Origin: Roseateles sp. SL47
Lineage (GTDB): Bacteria > Pseudomonadota > Gammaproteobacteria > Burkholderiales > Burkholderiaceae_C
Reading direction: 5' to 3'
Assembly: GCF_026625885.1 (NCBI RefSeq)
Contig: NZ_CP113068.1
Location: 2,604,001 to 2,668,000 of the forward strand
Length of the DNA: 64,000 bases
Below, piece after piece: positions 36,401 to 43,914 of the stretch. The position numbers and the translations under genes are program-made. The first letter of the stretch is position 1, and each line of letters begins with the position of its first letter. The notes under the pieces are model-generated. The model searched no databases and had not been told where the DNA came from. It saw nothing but the letters and a program-made list of their open reading frames with translations.

Positions 36401-36535
36401 GTCCCGGGCCGTCCAACGGCTGTGGTGCAGTTGCCAGAGGCTGCGCTGAGCGTCCAACGCGAAGGCGGTGCCGGGCGCCAGCAGCAGCCAGGCCACGAGC
36501 CAGAACCAGGCCGTTGGGTGGAAAGGGGCACTCAA
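33431..36535 (-). CDS. Propeller-type (Reg_prop/Y_Y_Y) sensor kinase lacking the phosphoacceptor His
   Basis: A 1034-residue membrane sensor. Residues 1-27 are a signal peptide; about 30-680 form a periplasmic two-component-regulator propeller (ISQTTDGWLWLGSTSGLYRFDG and similar blades); 690-770 is a Y_Y_Y-like domain (SYSHLPPGRHRLQVRA); one membrane segment lies near 775-797. The kinase part has the dimerisation motif ERERIAQQVNDTLLQGLHGL, in which the expected His of RELHD is Asn819 (codon AAC, 34081-34079). The ATPase boxes look intact (QEALSNAFTHA, VIDDGIGM, GTGGLARIRDRA). It may therefore signal without autophosphorylation on His. No response regulator is adjacent. The 19-bp element lies 74 bp upstream. 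Confidence 0.9.
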   Translation of the reverse strand: MSAPFHPTAWFWLVAWLLLAPGTAFALDAQRSLWQLHHSRWTARDGAPTGIRKISQTTDGWLWLGSTSGLYRFDGVRFERYAPPQDPEFGTRSVSTLAAGPEGELWVGLLDGGVARVDRQGGLTTFDLPADLPTLQTAKLAALAGGRAWAVVAGQLLEFNGQGWQHPAARAEAPPTPVQGLHTDRHGDLWVAANDRWWRLDPARQQFVDMLRGVPAGRAIRVSGGRSWVITRDRLHPLPESGLPESQPVPQRDSSAIWIDHQNNLWSAYCPAGLCRSHLPPGWSDGGKTAVLPPVDEAFTRQDGLTSDIGMTILEDHDGNLWVATQTGLDRFRDTLLARYSPSSAATNYLLQPYRVIGPAGGLQQRLLLSAVDATHGSMLWRWDAVEGFRRLSWPKEHDRIRALHRDAAGREWVGSNSGLWQLPASEDRSRAGRLPTPVGAEVQAQCRQLNSNRHGLWALFPSTGLKLWRDGAWQPLPFPGLEAQRPSTFALEGDKAVWTGYTNNRVLRTDAQGSRLYDTTQGLAVGAITFLLSGRHVVVSGERGLQLLVQGRFHTPRSTQPEALRGVTGATETAAGDLWLNGVRGAVLISRQELRRLQEDPQAVLQLQLFDVSDGYPAGATALGPQSSVVGSGMGRLWFAGLEGIASLDLDHLPPPQVGPAVQWLAVAADQHWQAYQDNLRLPPGTQTVTVRFTALELGAPERVRFEARLDGVDQDWRPLGSQRELSYSHLPPGRHRLQVRAMLANGQPGPAQAPATLQVVLLPTLTQTLWFKALTVLTAMALLATALRWRLRVIARRAHELLRIRMDERERIAQQVNDTLLQGLHGLTLHFQKVANRMSETDPNRGLMNTALDRADQLILLGREQVSQLREVALPQQQDLALALSHFGERLAAAHARRFLMEVEGTPRVLRSSAQQHLQVLGQEALSNAFTHAKARNIRMLLLYRWWGLRLEVIDDGIGMRTAELAQGRLGGVGTGGLARIRDRAHQLGARLRFESRAHSGTRMTLRVSARHVYEGPWPRMPRTRAEVLTDR

Positions 36536-36608
36536 GGCGGCGACCTGTGGGTGGGAGGCAATGCTCGCGGTGGGGTGGTCTTACATCTTCCCCGCCCGGG
36601 TTTGGGGC

Positions 36609-36627
36609 GTCACTTCCCCATTCGAGG
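36609..36627. promoter_or_regulatory. 19-bp shared element, copy 2
   Basis: GTCACTTCCCCATTCGAGG (plus strand), 74 bp upstream of the sensor kinase start. Differs from copy 1 only at the two central positions (AT for GA). Same orientation and nearly the same distance to the gene as copy 1. Confidence 0.6.
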
Positions 36628-36665
36628 CATATGCGAAGCGCCCTGGTGAATGCGGGCAACCGCTC

Positions 36666-36696
36666 CCGTTGAACGGACCGCACCCATTGAGCGGTC
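36666..36696. promoter_or_regulatory. Dyad symmetries upstream of the sensor kinase
   Basis: CCGTTGAACGG (36666-36676) is a palindrome around a central G, and GACCGC (36676-36681) is repeated inverted as GCGGTC (36691-36696). They lie 130-160 bp upstream of the kinase start in an otherwise gene-free 322-bp stretch (36536-36857). Possible operators; the rest of this stretch shows nothing I can support except the 19-bp element. Confidence 0.35.
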
Positions 36697-36857
36697 GGGG
36701 GAGTGGTGGTTGATTAGCAAATATGTGGGTGTCTACATGAAACATGCCGGCAGTGGTGCTGGCGCTCGCCCTTGGATTCGTCCGTGATCTGAGGTCCCGC
36801 ACGGACCGGCCCGTCCGGGGGCTGCTCACCGGCCTGAGCCCGGCGCCGTAACCGTCT

Positions 36858-37463
36858 TCAAATGAGGGGCGGTTCGGTCCGGTCCCAGGCCGGATTTGTG
36901 AGGGCGAAGATCTTGTGATCTCGCCAGGCGCCCGCGATGAACAGATAGTCGCGGCACAGCCCTTCTTCCCTGAACCCCATGCGCTCCATCACGCGGAGGC
37001 TGGGGGCGTTGTCCGGGCGCACCGCCACTTGAATGCGGTGGAGCCAGACGCGAGGGCTGAACAGTTCATCCAGCAGGCAGTGCAAGGCTTCCTGCATGTA
37101 GCCCTGGCCCTGTTGGGCCGCATCCAGGCTGTAGCCCAGCCAGGCGTTCTGGGCGACGCCACGAGCGACTTGGGAGACCTGGCATTGGCCGATGACCTCG
37201 GTCGGTTCGCCGTGGCGGGTGAGCCAATAGCGCCACATCTGCCCATGCGCGAAGGCGGAAACTTCTGCATTCATGCGGGCTTCGGTCGCCACCGGCTCCA
37301 GAAAATCAGCCGACCGTGGCGGCTCCCAGGGCGCCAGATGAGCCAGGTTGCGCTGATGGAAATCGCAGATTGCCGGGGCCAGTAGCGGGTGGGAGGCTTC
37401 CAGTTGCAGTCGCTCCGACTGAAGCAGGCTGGCGGGATTGCGCGGGGCGACGGGGGTGTTCAT
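36858..37463 (-). CDS. GNAT family N-acetyltransferase (RimJ-like)
   Basis: A 201-residue acetyltransferase of the ribosomal-protein-alanine type. It reads LLQSERLQLEASHPLLAP, then HLAPWEPPRSADFLE, the acetyl-CoA region LGYSLDAAQQGQGYMQEAL and the C-terminal NAPSLRVMERMGFREEGLCRDYLFIAGAWRDH, quoted here in part. The ATG at 37463 begins the conserved sequence; the longer open frame upstream is unsupported. Divergent from the lectin-dehydrogenase gene by 235 bp. Confidence 0.87.
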   Translation of the reverse strand: MNTPVAPRNPASLLQSERLQLEASHPLLAPAICDFHQRNLAHLAPWEPPRSADFLEPVATEARMNAEVSAFAHGQMWRYWLTRHGEPTEVIGQCQVSQVARGVAQNAWLGYSLDAAQQGQGYMQEALHCLLDELFSPRVWLHRIQVAVRPDNAPSLRVMERMGFREEGLCRDYLFIAGAWRDHKIFALTNPAWDRTEPPLI

Positions 37464-37698
37464 GAGACGGGGATGTTGGCCGGTCGTACAGGCAAGAATC
37501 CAGGATTGTCGCCGTTGTGGATACAGCCTCACGCGGCCGGCGCCCGGGCCCGGTGTTCGCCTGCCTAAGCGGTCCAGCCCACATTGCACCGCCCCTTCTT
37601 CCAGCGTCAGCACCGCCGTGCAGACCCTGGCAGCGCTACATTGACCGCACACCACGGCCGCCATCAACGACCGGGACGCAGAAGCAGGAGACCTAGCG

Positions 37699-39852
37699 AT
37701 GCTGGCCCGAAGTGATCGATTTTGGAGGCGACCGTCTGGCGCTGTGATGGAAACCGTGATGGACTCAGGGATAGCCCCCGTGATGCACCTGCCGACGACG
37801 CTGATCAAGCTGATCAAGCTGATGGTGGCGCTGCTGCTGGTCACGGCCGCGCTCGGAGTCCCCTCGGCGCAGGCCGTCACCACAACGCTGGTGGGCAAGG
37901 GCAGCAACCGCTGCCTGGATGTGCAGGGGGGCGCCACGGCGGCGCCTGGCGCGCCGATGATCATCTATGACTGCCACGGCGGTTCCAACCAGGCGTTTGA
38001 ATTTTCCAGCGCCGGTGAGATTCGCGTCATGAATGGCACCCGCTGCCTGGACGCCTATCAGCAGGGCACCGCCTTGGGCACTGCCGTGGTGGCCTACACC
38101 TGCAATGGCCAGATCAATCAGAAATGGACCTACAACAACAACGGCACCATCACCGGGCGCCAGTCCGGGCTCTGCCTGGACGTGTACAAAGGCCTGAGCG
38201 ACCCGTTGACGCCGGTGATCCTCTACACCTGCCGAGCGACCAGCAATCAGGTCTGGATTCGCAATGACGGTGTGGTCATCGACACCACGCCGCCGACACC
38301 GCCGACGAACCTGTCGCTGTCCAATCTCCAGTGCCGCTCCGCGACACTCTCCTGGGCCCCTTCCACCGACAACACCGGTGTGACCTTCTACGACATCTAT
38401 CACGATGGCCAGCAGATGGCCACGGTCACCGGCAGCACGCTGGCGACCACGCTGACGCTGACACCTGGGGCACGCTGGGGCCTGTATGTGAATGCGCGCG
38501 ATGCGGCCGGCAATGTGTCGCAGGCCAGCGCCACGTTGACGGTGGCGGTGCCGCAGTGCTCGGTGGATACACAGCCGCCCAGTGTGCCCAGCGGCCTCAG
38601 CGCCGCAGCAACGGGCACCTCGGTGGCGCTGAAGTGGAATGCCGCCACGGACAATGTCGGCGTCGCCGCCTACGACATCTACCGGAATGGCGCCAAGGTC
38701 GGAGCGACCTCCAGCCTCACCTACACCGACAGCGCGCTGACGGCCAACACGACCTATCGCTATGCCGTCTCCGCGAGAGATGCGCAGAACAATGCCTCCA
38801 TCCTCACGCCGGAAGTGCAGGTGACGACGGGTGGCAGTTGCAGCAGCGCCGTCTGCGGTGTGGTGCAGGTGGCGACGGAAACCGACCTGCCGTGGGGCAT
38901 GCTGGCGCTGCCCGACGGACAGTTGCTGTATTCACGACGTGATGTGCGGGATGTCGTCCGGCTGAATCCGACCACCGGTGAGAAGACAGCGCTGGGTGCG
39001 ATGCCGAATGCGGCCGGTACGGACGGGGAGGGCGGTGTCATGGGCCTGGCAGCCAGCCCGACGTTCCCCGCCTCCGACCCCTGGCTCTACATCATGTACA
39101 CCACGCCCAACGACAACCGGGTGGTGCGGGTGAAATATGTGAATGGCACGCTGGACCTTTCCAGCCTGCAAGTGCTGCTCAGCGGGATTGCCCGCAACAA
39201 GTACCACAATGGCGGGCGCCTGCGCTATGGGCCGGACGGCAAGCTGTATGTCGCCACCGGTGATGCACAGAATGGCGACTATGCGCAGAACACCAGCCAT
39301 CTCAGTGGCAAGGTGCTGCGAATGAATGTGGATGGCACCGTGCCCACCGACAATCCCTTTGGCAATCTGGTGTGGAGCTACGGCCACCGCAATCCACAAG
39401 GGCTGGCCTTTGACGCGCAGGGCAGGCTGTGGGAGCAGGAGTTTGGTGACAGCACCATGGATGAGACCAACCTCATCCAGAAGGGCGGCAATTACGGCTG
39501 GCCGATCTGCGAAGGCACGGTGTCCCGCAGCGGCACCGGCTGCGCCACTGCGGGCTTCCTGGCCCCCAAATACACCTACCCGGTGGCGGATGGCTCCTGC
39601 AGCGGCATTGCGATCGTGCGGCAGGCCCTGTACGTGGCCTGCCAACGCGGAGAACGTGTCTACCGTCATGCCATCAGCGGGGACAGCCTGCTCAATACGC
39701 AGGAACTGTTCCGGGGGACCTACGGAAGAATTCGTACGGTGGAGCCGGCCATTGACGGCAATCTCTGGCTGTCCACCACGAATGGCGGAGACAAGGACAA
39801 CATCGCCAACAACAGCAACAACAAGATCATCAAGGTCAACCTGGGACCCTGA
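37699..39852 (+). CDS. Secreted ricin-type lectin / FN3 / PQQ-like sugar dehydrogenase fusion
   Basis: A 717-residue exported protein. A long N-region precedes a hydrophobic signal core near residues 35-60 (LMVALLLVTAALGVPSAQA). Residues 62-190 are a ricin-B beta-trefoil with NQAFEF, NQKWTY and NQVWIR repeats; 200-375 hold two fibronectin-III-like domains (ATLSWAPSTDNTGVTFYDIY, ALKWNAATDNVGVAAYDIY); 390-717 is a six-bladed glucose/sorbosone-dehydrogenase propeller with HNGGRLRYGPDGKLYVATGD, GHRNPQGLAF and GGNYGWP. The lectin and FN3 parts probably bind polysaccharide and the propeller oxidises a sugar with PQQ. GGAG eight bases upstream supports the ATG at 37699. Confidence 0.9.
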   Translation: MLARSDRFWRRPSGAVMETVMDSGIAPVMHLPTTLIKLIKLMVALLLVTAALGVPSAQAVTTTLVGKGSNRCLDVQGGATAAPGAPMIIYDCHGGSNQAFEFSSAGEIRVMNGTRCLDAYQQGTALGTAVVAYTCNGQINQKWTYNNNGTITGRQSGLCLDVYKGLSDPLTPVILYTCRATSNQVWIRNDGVVIDTTPPTPPTNLSLSNLQCRSATLSWAPSTDNTGVTFYDIYHDGQQMATVTGSTLATTLTLTPGARWGLYVNARDAAGNVSQASATLTVAVPQCSVDTQPPSVPSGLSAAATGTSVALKWNAATDNVGVAAYDIYRNGAKVGATSSLTYTDSALTANTTYRYAVSARDAQNNASILTPEVQVTTGGSCSSAVCGVVQVATETDLPWGMLALPDGQLLYSRRDVRDVVRLNPTTGEKTALGAMPNAAGTDGEGGVMGLAASPTFPASDPWLYIMYTTPNDNRVVRVKYVNGTLDLSSLQVLLSGIARNKYHNGGRLRYGPDGKLYVATGDAQNGDYAQNTSHLSGKVLRMNVDGTVPTDNPFGNLVWSYGHRNPQGLAFDAQGRLWEQEFGDSTMDETNLIQKGGNYGWPICEGTVSRSGTGCATAGFLAPKYTYPVADGSCSGIAIVRQALYVACQRGERVYRHAISGDSLLNTQELFRGTYGRIRTVEPAIDGNLWLSTTNGGDKDNIANNSNNKIIKVNLGP

Positions 39853-39914
39853 CACGGCCGGGGCGATCGCCTTTGCAGGGCGCGGCCGGTCAAGGTTCCC
39901 ATTCGGGGGAAGGC

Positions 39915-41465
39915 ATGCGCAAGTCAGGTGCAGGGTGGTTCGTTTTCTTGATCGTTCTGGTGGGGGTGCTGAGTCTGCATCTGCCCTTCGTCACGTCGGA
40001 TGCCGAGGCCAGCCTTGGTTTCAGCCGCGGGCCGTGGACGGATGAGGGGCTCTACACCGCGCAGGTGCGTAATGCCATGAGGACCGGCACGCTGGATCTG
40101 GCGGAATCGGATGGCGTGATCAAGGAACCCTTGTTTTCGCTCTTCGCGTGGGGCGTGTTGTCGGGCGTGGGGGACTCGCTCACCGTGATGCGGCTGGCGA
40201 TGCTGGCCTTGAGTTCCGTGGTGCTGGCCCTGCTGGTGGCCGGGCCTTCGCCCCTCTCCCGCGCGGTGCTGGTGGGGCTGCCGGTGCTGGCATTGTCGTA
40301 TTACCCGTTTCATTACGCGCATCTGGCGCTGGTGGAGGTGACGGCGTCTTTGCTGATCATTGCCGCGTTGTGGGGCGTGCAGCGGCGCTTGATGGGTGGT
40401 GGGGCCTGGACCTTTGTGTGCTCCGCCTTGCTGATCTTCCTGGCGTATTCAATGAAAGTTCAGTTTGTCTACGCTGCCGCCATTCCACCGCTGGCCTTTG
40501 TGCTGGCATGGGGCATGAATGTGGGGCAGTGGGGCGTAGGCTGGCGACGAGCGGCGATCAATGTGGCGGGTGCGAGCGGTGCCGCAGTGGCTTTTGCACT
40601 GGTGTTCCTGGCCGGCTGGTACTGGCCGAACCGCGCATTGATGTCCTTTGTGCTGGGCGCTCAGACCTCGCGGCGGTCGTCCTCATGGACGCAACTGGTG
40701 CACAGCCTGGCTGACAACCTGCACATGCTCGCCACCGACCGCCGTCTCTGGGCGGTATGGCTGGTGCTGCTGGTGGGGCTGGGCGCCGCAGCGGTCGCCT
40801 GGCGAGCGGTCAGGAGGACCGGCATTCAGCGCGGTGAAGACGCGCGGCAATCCGAGACCGAACGGCTCTATGTGGCCTTGATGGCACCACCTGTTGCCTG
40901 GGTGCTGATCGAACTGCACAAGCTCACGCTCAGCTACCTGCCGAGCCGCTATTTTCTGCCGCTGGTGATGGCCTTGGGGCTGCTGGGCGCGGCGGGGCTG
41001 TATGCCGCGTGGCGATGGGGCGGAAGGTCAGCACACCAGGCAGGGAGGTTCCAGCCCAGCCCTTGGGGCTATGCCGGTTTCGCAGTCTTGATGATGACGC
41101 TGGTGCTGGACGGACGGGACTATGCCAATGCCTACCAACGACGGGCGTATGCGGTGCGTGATGCGCAGGTGCGTCTGGCGGCGGATGGGCAGTGGGAGAA
41201 CAAGCTTGTCATGGGCCCGTGGGCGGCGACCTTGTTCTGGGGGTCGGGCGCCCTCACCAAACCGGTGTGGAAAGACTATTTCAACGACGGAGACGCCATT
41301 CAACAACTGCGGCCCGTGGCGATCGTGAGCGAGCCGAGCGAGGACGATTCGGAGGGGGCCTTCAAGGCGAGCGGCGTGGTGCTGATGGAGCCGCCGATCC
41401 TGACGGTGAAGGTGCGGGACTGGACGGTGAATGTGCATGGGCCGTCAACAACACCCGCGCCGTGA
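39915..41465 (+). CDS. Multi-pass membrane protein, ArnT/PMT-like glycosyltransferase family
   Basis: A 516-residue protein with about eleven membrane segments. The first extracytoplasmic loop carries WTDEGLYTAQVRNAM, where the DE pair resembles the catalytic acid motif of GT-C (ArnT/PMT-like) glycosyltransferases, followed by IKEPLFSLFAWG. The C-terminal quarter is soluble (MGPWAATLFWGSGAL...). A lipid-linked sugar donor and an envelope acceptor are expected for the family; the substrate is unknown. GGGGGAAGG directly precedes the ATG. It follows the lectin-dehydrogenase by 62 bp and may share its transcript. Confidence 0.75.
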   Translation: MRKSGAGWFVFLIVLVGVLSLHLPFVTSDAEASLGFSRGPWTDEGLYTAQVRNAMRTGTLDLAESDGVIKEPLFSLFAWGVLSGVGDSLTVMRLAMLALSSVVLALLVAGPSPLSRAVLVGLPVLALSYYPFHYAHLALVEVTASLLIIAALWGVQRRLMGGGAWTFVCSALLIFLAYSMKVQFVYAAAIPPLAFVLAWGMNVGQWGVGWRRAAINVAGASGAAVAFALVFLAGWYWPNRALMSFVLGAQTSRRSSSWTQLVHSLADNLHMLATDRRLWAVWLVLLVGLGAAAVAWRAVRRTGIQRGEDARQSETERLYVALMAPPVAWVLIELHKLTLSYLPSRYFLPLVMALGLLGAAGLYAAWRWGGRSAHQAGRFQPSPWGYAGFAVLMMTLVLDGRDYANAYQRRAYAVRDAQVRLAADGQWENKLVMGPWAATLFWGSGALTKPVWKDYFNDGDAIQQLRPVAIVSEPSEDDSEGAFKASGVVLMEPPILTVKVRDWTVNVHGPSTTPAP

Positions 41466-41729
41466 AATCATGGGCGGCGAGGCCGGTCAGGACACAAGCA
41501 GCCGCCGGATCGCAGCCTCCACTATTTCTGACAAAGGCGCAGGCCAATCGTCCAGAAGGGCCTCATCCCATGAAGTCAGCCGCGACGGAGGCCGCCGCTA
41601 CGGCGGAAGTCGATGCCCGCCAATGCGCCAGAAGCGGCGCCACATCCACGCCGCCGAAGTGAAACATCAGCGAAAGCGGCGTAGGCACGCGTGATGGCGA
41701 CCTCAATGGGGAGAACGCCTGGCATGGGT

Positions 41730-42545
41730 TCAACGCGTGTTGGCGTTCACAATGCCCTTGAAGTCATAAGGCACCACGATGGTGTTGACCTTGCCAGCGG
41801 CGATGCCTTCAGCGATCTTCAACTGAGCTTGCGCATTCATGTATTCGATGGCCTTGCTGTTGGCATTGAGTGCGGCAATGCGCTCTGCTTCCTTCTTGGC
41901 CGTCTCCACCTCGATCTCCTTGGCCCGCAAGGCATTCTGCGCGGTGACCACGGCATTGGCGGAGGCAATGATGTCGTCGGCGGGCATCACATTGCGCACC
42001 TGCACCAGGGAAACGGACATCGCCGAGGCCAGGCCTTCTGCGGTGAGTGTTTCAGTGACGATCCGCTTGATCTCCGCTTCAATCTTCTGGCGGTTGTCTG
42101 CCACCGACAAAGCCTTGTATTCCCGCACTGCTTTGTAGGCCGCGTTGTTGGTGACCGAGATCATGTAGCCGTGCATCAGGAACCAGTCCTTGCTGGCGCC
42201 GTCATAGCTGTGGAAGGTGCGGCTTTTGGTGGTCCACAGGTCGGACACCGAAGTCGGATTGATCGAGTAGACCAGCGTCATGTCGAAATCCTTGAGCGTG
42301 CTGTTGTCCGCCGTCAGCGGGCTCTTGTTTTCCAGCACCACCGCAATGTCGCGAACGGGGAAGGTCAGCACATCACCAAACAGCGTCTGGTTGAAGCTGC
42401 CCGGCAGCAGTTCGGCGCCACTGATCTGTTTGTCGATGCCCACGCGCAGGCCGACCTCGCCGGTTTCGATCCGGGTGCAACCGGTGGCCAGGGCGGCCAG
42501 CAGGATCAGCGCGGTGGTGGTGGAGATGGTTTTGAATGTGGACAT
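41730..42545 (-). CDS. SPFH/band 7 (prohibitin-like) lipoprotein
   Basis: A 271-residue protein with a lipoprotein signal (ALILLAALATGC, lipobox LATGC, Cys23). Residues 26-200 form the SPFH domain (TGEVGLRVGIDKQISGAEL, FPVRDIAVVLENKSPLTADN, IVTETLTAEGLASAMSVSL); residues 200-250 are a charged coiled coil (NALRAKEIEVETAKKEAERI). SPFH proteins oligomerise at membranes and affect protein quality control; a lipid-anchored periplasm-facing version is predicted here. Precedes nothing coupled; the small membrane gene 42556-42738 lies just upstream on the same strand. Confidence 0.88.
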   Translation of the reverse strand: MSTFKTISTTTALILLAALATGCTRIETGEVGLRVGIDKQISGAELLPGSFNQTLFGDVLTFPVRDIAVVLENKSPLTADNSTLKDFDMTLVYSINPTSVSDLWTTKSRTFHSYDGASKDWFLMHGYMISVTNNAAYKAVREYKALSVADNRQKIEAEIKRIVTETLTAEGLASAMSVSLVQVRNVMPADDIIASANAVVTAQNALRAKEIEVETAKKEAERIAALNANSKAIEYMNAQAQLKIAEGIAAGKVNTIVVPYDFKGIVNANTR

Positions 42546-42555
42546 GCTTCCCTCG

Positions 42556-42738
42556 TCAGAACAAATAGATGATCAGTGCGGCCAGGCCCAGCGCCATCGC
42601 GGCGCCCAGTGCAAGCCATCGGGCCAGCCGCAGCCAGGCGAAGGCGTGCTGCCGGCTCATCGAGCGCACCCAGAATGTCAGCCCGGCGCAGGCTGCCCAG
42701 ATCAGGAACAGCACCAACCAGGCGCGAACCAGAGCCAT
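42556..42738 (-). CDS. Small two-segment membrane protein
   Basis: A 60-residue protein with two hydrophobic segments (AWLVLFLIWAACAGLTFWV and LALGAAMALGLAALIIYLF). The ATG at 42738 is preceded by GAGGAGTGAGGAC, a strong Shine-Dalgarno, which is the main support for it being real. It ends 10 bp before the SPFH lipoprotein start and is probably co-transcribed. Function unknown. Confidence 0.65.
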   Translation of the reverse strand: MALVRAWLVLFLIWAACAGLTFWVRSMSRQHAFAWLRLARWLALGAAMALGLAALIIYLF

Positions 42739-42870
42739 GTCCTCACTCCTCTTTGAAACAATGCATTGAATTTCTTGTGGGCGACCACGTCCGGAAGCCG
42801 CCGCGAGCATATCCAGACGGCGTGCGTTCGAATACCACCAATAGGTCGGATCTGACCTGCTGTGAGGGGT

Positions 42871-43392
42871 TCACGTCACACCCGTCCGGAGGCCCAGCTT
42901 GTTTTTCATGCGGGCGAGCAGTTGACGAAGGCCGATGCCCAGAACCAGCAGCACCATGAAGCTGCCAACGCTGAAGGCCAAGCGGAAGAAGATGAGGCTG
43001 TCGCCGGCAGCGGCGCGATGATCATCGAAGGATGCGACGGAGGACCACCAGGGAAACAGTCGTGACACCGACACAGTGAGCGGTGTGCCCGGCGGATATC
43101 GCGCGATCCATGCATTGGCGGTGATCTTGTCCTCAGGGGTCAACACGTGTGACTTGAAGAGGGGCAGCAGGTCGGTGCTGACGTAGCGGGTTCCATCGAA
43201 CTGATAGGCGTAGCTCAGCACGAGCGCCGGTGGCGACGGGCGGCCTTTGCGGGACTGATGCAGATCAGCGGAGACCGTTTCCCCCGGCACCTTCTGCCGC
43301 CATTGCAGCAGAAGGTAGCTCCCTTCGACCGTGAGAAGCCAGCAGGCGAACGCGAGCACGATCTTCAACAGGATGCGGTTGTCGCGGATCAT
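42871..43392 (-). CDS. DUF3592-like membrane protein
   Basis: A 173-residue protein with one membrane segment near the start (ILLKIVLAFACWLLTVEGSYLLL) and one near the end (LAFSVGSFMVLLVLGIGL). Between them the extracytoplasmic part contains LVLSYAYQFDGTRYVSTDL and ARYPPGTPLTVSVS, which follows the DUF3592 pattern of Y-x-Y-x-x-x-G-x-x-Y and YPPG-x-x-x-x-V. Function unknown. The frame is open further upstream, but the ATG at 43392 gives the complete domain. Confidence 0.65.
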   Translation of the reverse strand: MIRDNRILLKIVLAFACWLLTVEGSYLLLQWRQKVPGETVSADLHQSRKGRPSPPALVLSYAYQFDGTRYVSTDLLPLFKSHVLTPEDKITANAWIARYPPGTPLTVSVSRLFPWWSSVASFDDHRAAAGDSLIFFRLAFSVGSFMVLLVLGIGLRQLLARMKNKLGLRTGVT

Positions 43393-43655
43393 GGCCGATG
43401 GGGTGCTTTTGAGTGTTGTTGTGCACGCGGGATAGCCAGATTCTCCGGCACAGGCGCTGATGAGCGAGCCTTCACGGGTTGAAGGAAATCCCGTACTGCG
43501 CGGGCCATCGGCCGTAGAGATCGATGGCGGCGAAGCAACCGCAACGGGGGGGGGCGAGGTCTGTTGCGCATCCATGCTGTCACAGATGAGAGGTGGCGTG
43601 CTCCGCATACGCTGGGGAAGCCGGGCTCCCTGAAGCAGCCGGACGCAGAAATGAA

Positions 43656-43677
43656 AAAACCGCCCGAAGGCGGTTTT
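43656..43677 (-). terminator. Rho-independent terminator of the SRP RNA gene
   Basis: On the minus strand AAAACCGCC, loop TTCG, GGCGGTTTT, running into six T residues in total. It lies directly downstream of the 4.5S RNA. Confidence 0.85.
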
Positions 43678-43691
43678 CTGCTGAATAAGGT

Positions 43692-43786
43692 GACGAGCCT
43701 TACCCCCGGCACTGGTTACAACGGTTAGGGCTGCTTGGTTCCCCACCTGACCCGGTTGGCCGCGCTTCCATGCGAGGAGGCCCGTC
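43692..43786 (-). ncRNA. ffs: Bacterial small signal recognition particle RNA (4.5S RNA)
   Basis: The minus strand carries the conserved helix-8 hairpin of SRP RNA: GGTCAGGTGGGGAACC followed by AAGCAGCCCTAACCG, with the GGAA tetraloop and the asymmetric-loop bases AGCAGCC that bind Ffh. The ends are complementary (GGGCCTCCTCG near the 5' end with GGGGTAAGGCTC near the 3' end), giving the usual rod of about 95-100 nt. A -10 box TACAAT at 43800-43795 and a terminator just downstream bracket the gene. Exact ends are estimates. Confidence 0.93.
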
Positions 43787-43794
43787 AGGGTCGC

Positions 43795-43800
43795 ATTGTA
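43795..43800 (-). promoter_or_regulatory. -10 box of the SRP RNA gene
   Basis: TACAAT on the minus strand, about 8-10 bp before the estimated 5' end of the 4.5S RNA. No good -35 is seen. Confidence 0.55.
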
Positions 43801-43901
43801 CGCGAGTGCGGCGCCCCCTTCGGCGAAGCCAAACATGATCTTCATCACATCCCGCGCCCATGCCGCGCACGGGGCGCTGGCGGCACGCCTTCCGATGTGT
43901 T

Positions 43902-43907
43902 TAAAAT
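43902..43907 (+). promoter_or_regulatory. -10 box for the structured leader transcript
   Basis: TAAAAT, five of six matches to TATAAT, eight bases before A43915, where the first stem of the leader begins. The -35 region is poor. Confidence 0.45.
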
Positions 43908-43914
43908 CGTCCCC

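Noticed and set aside
36581..36829. Minus-strand frame of 82 codons upstream of the sensor kinase.
   Set aside because: No Shine-Dalgarno, low-complexity composition, and it overlaps the likely promoter and the shared 19-bp element.
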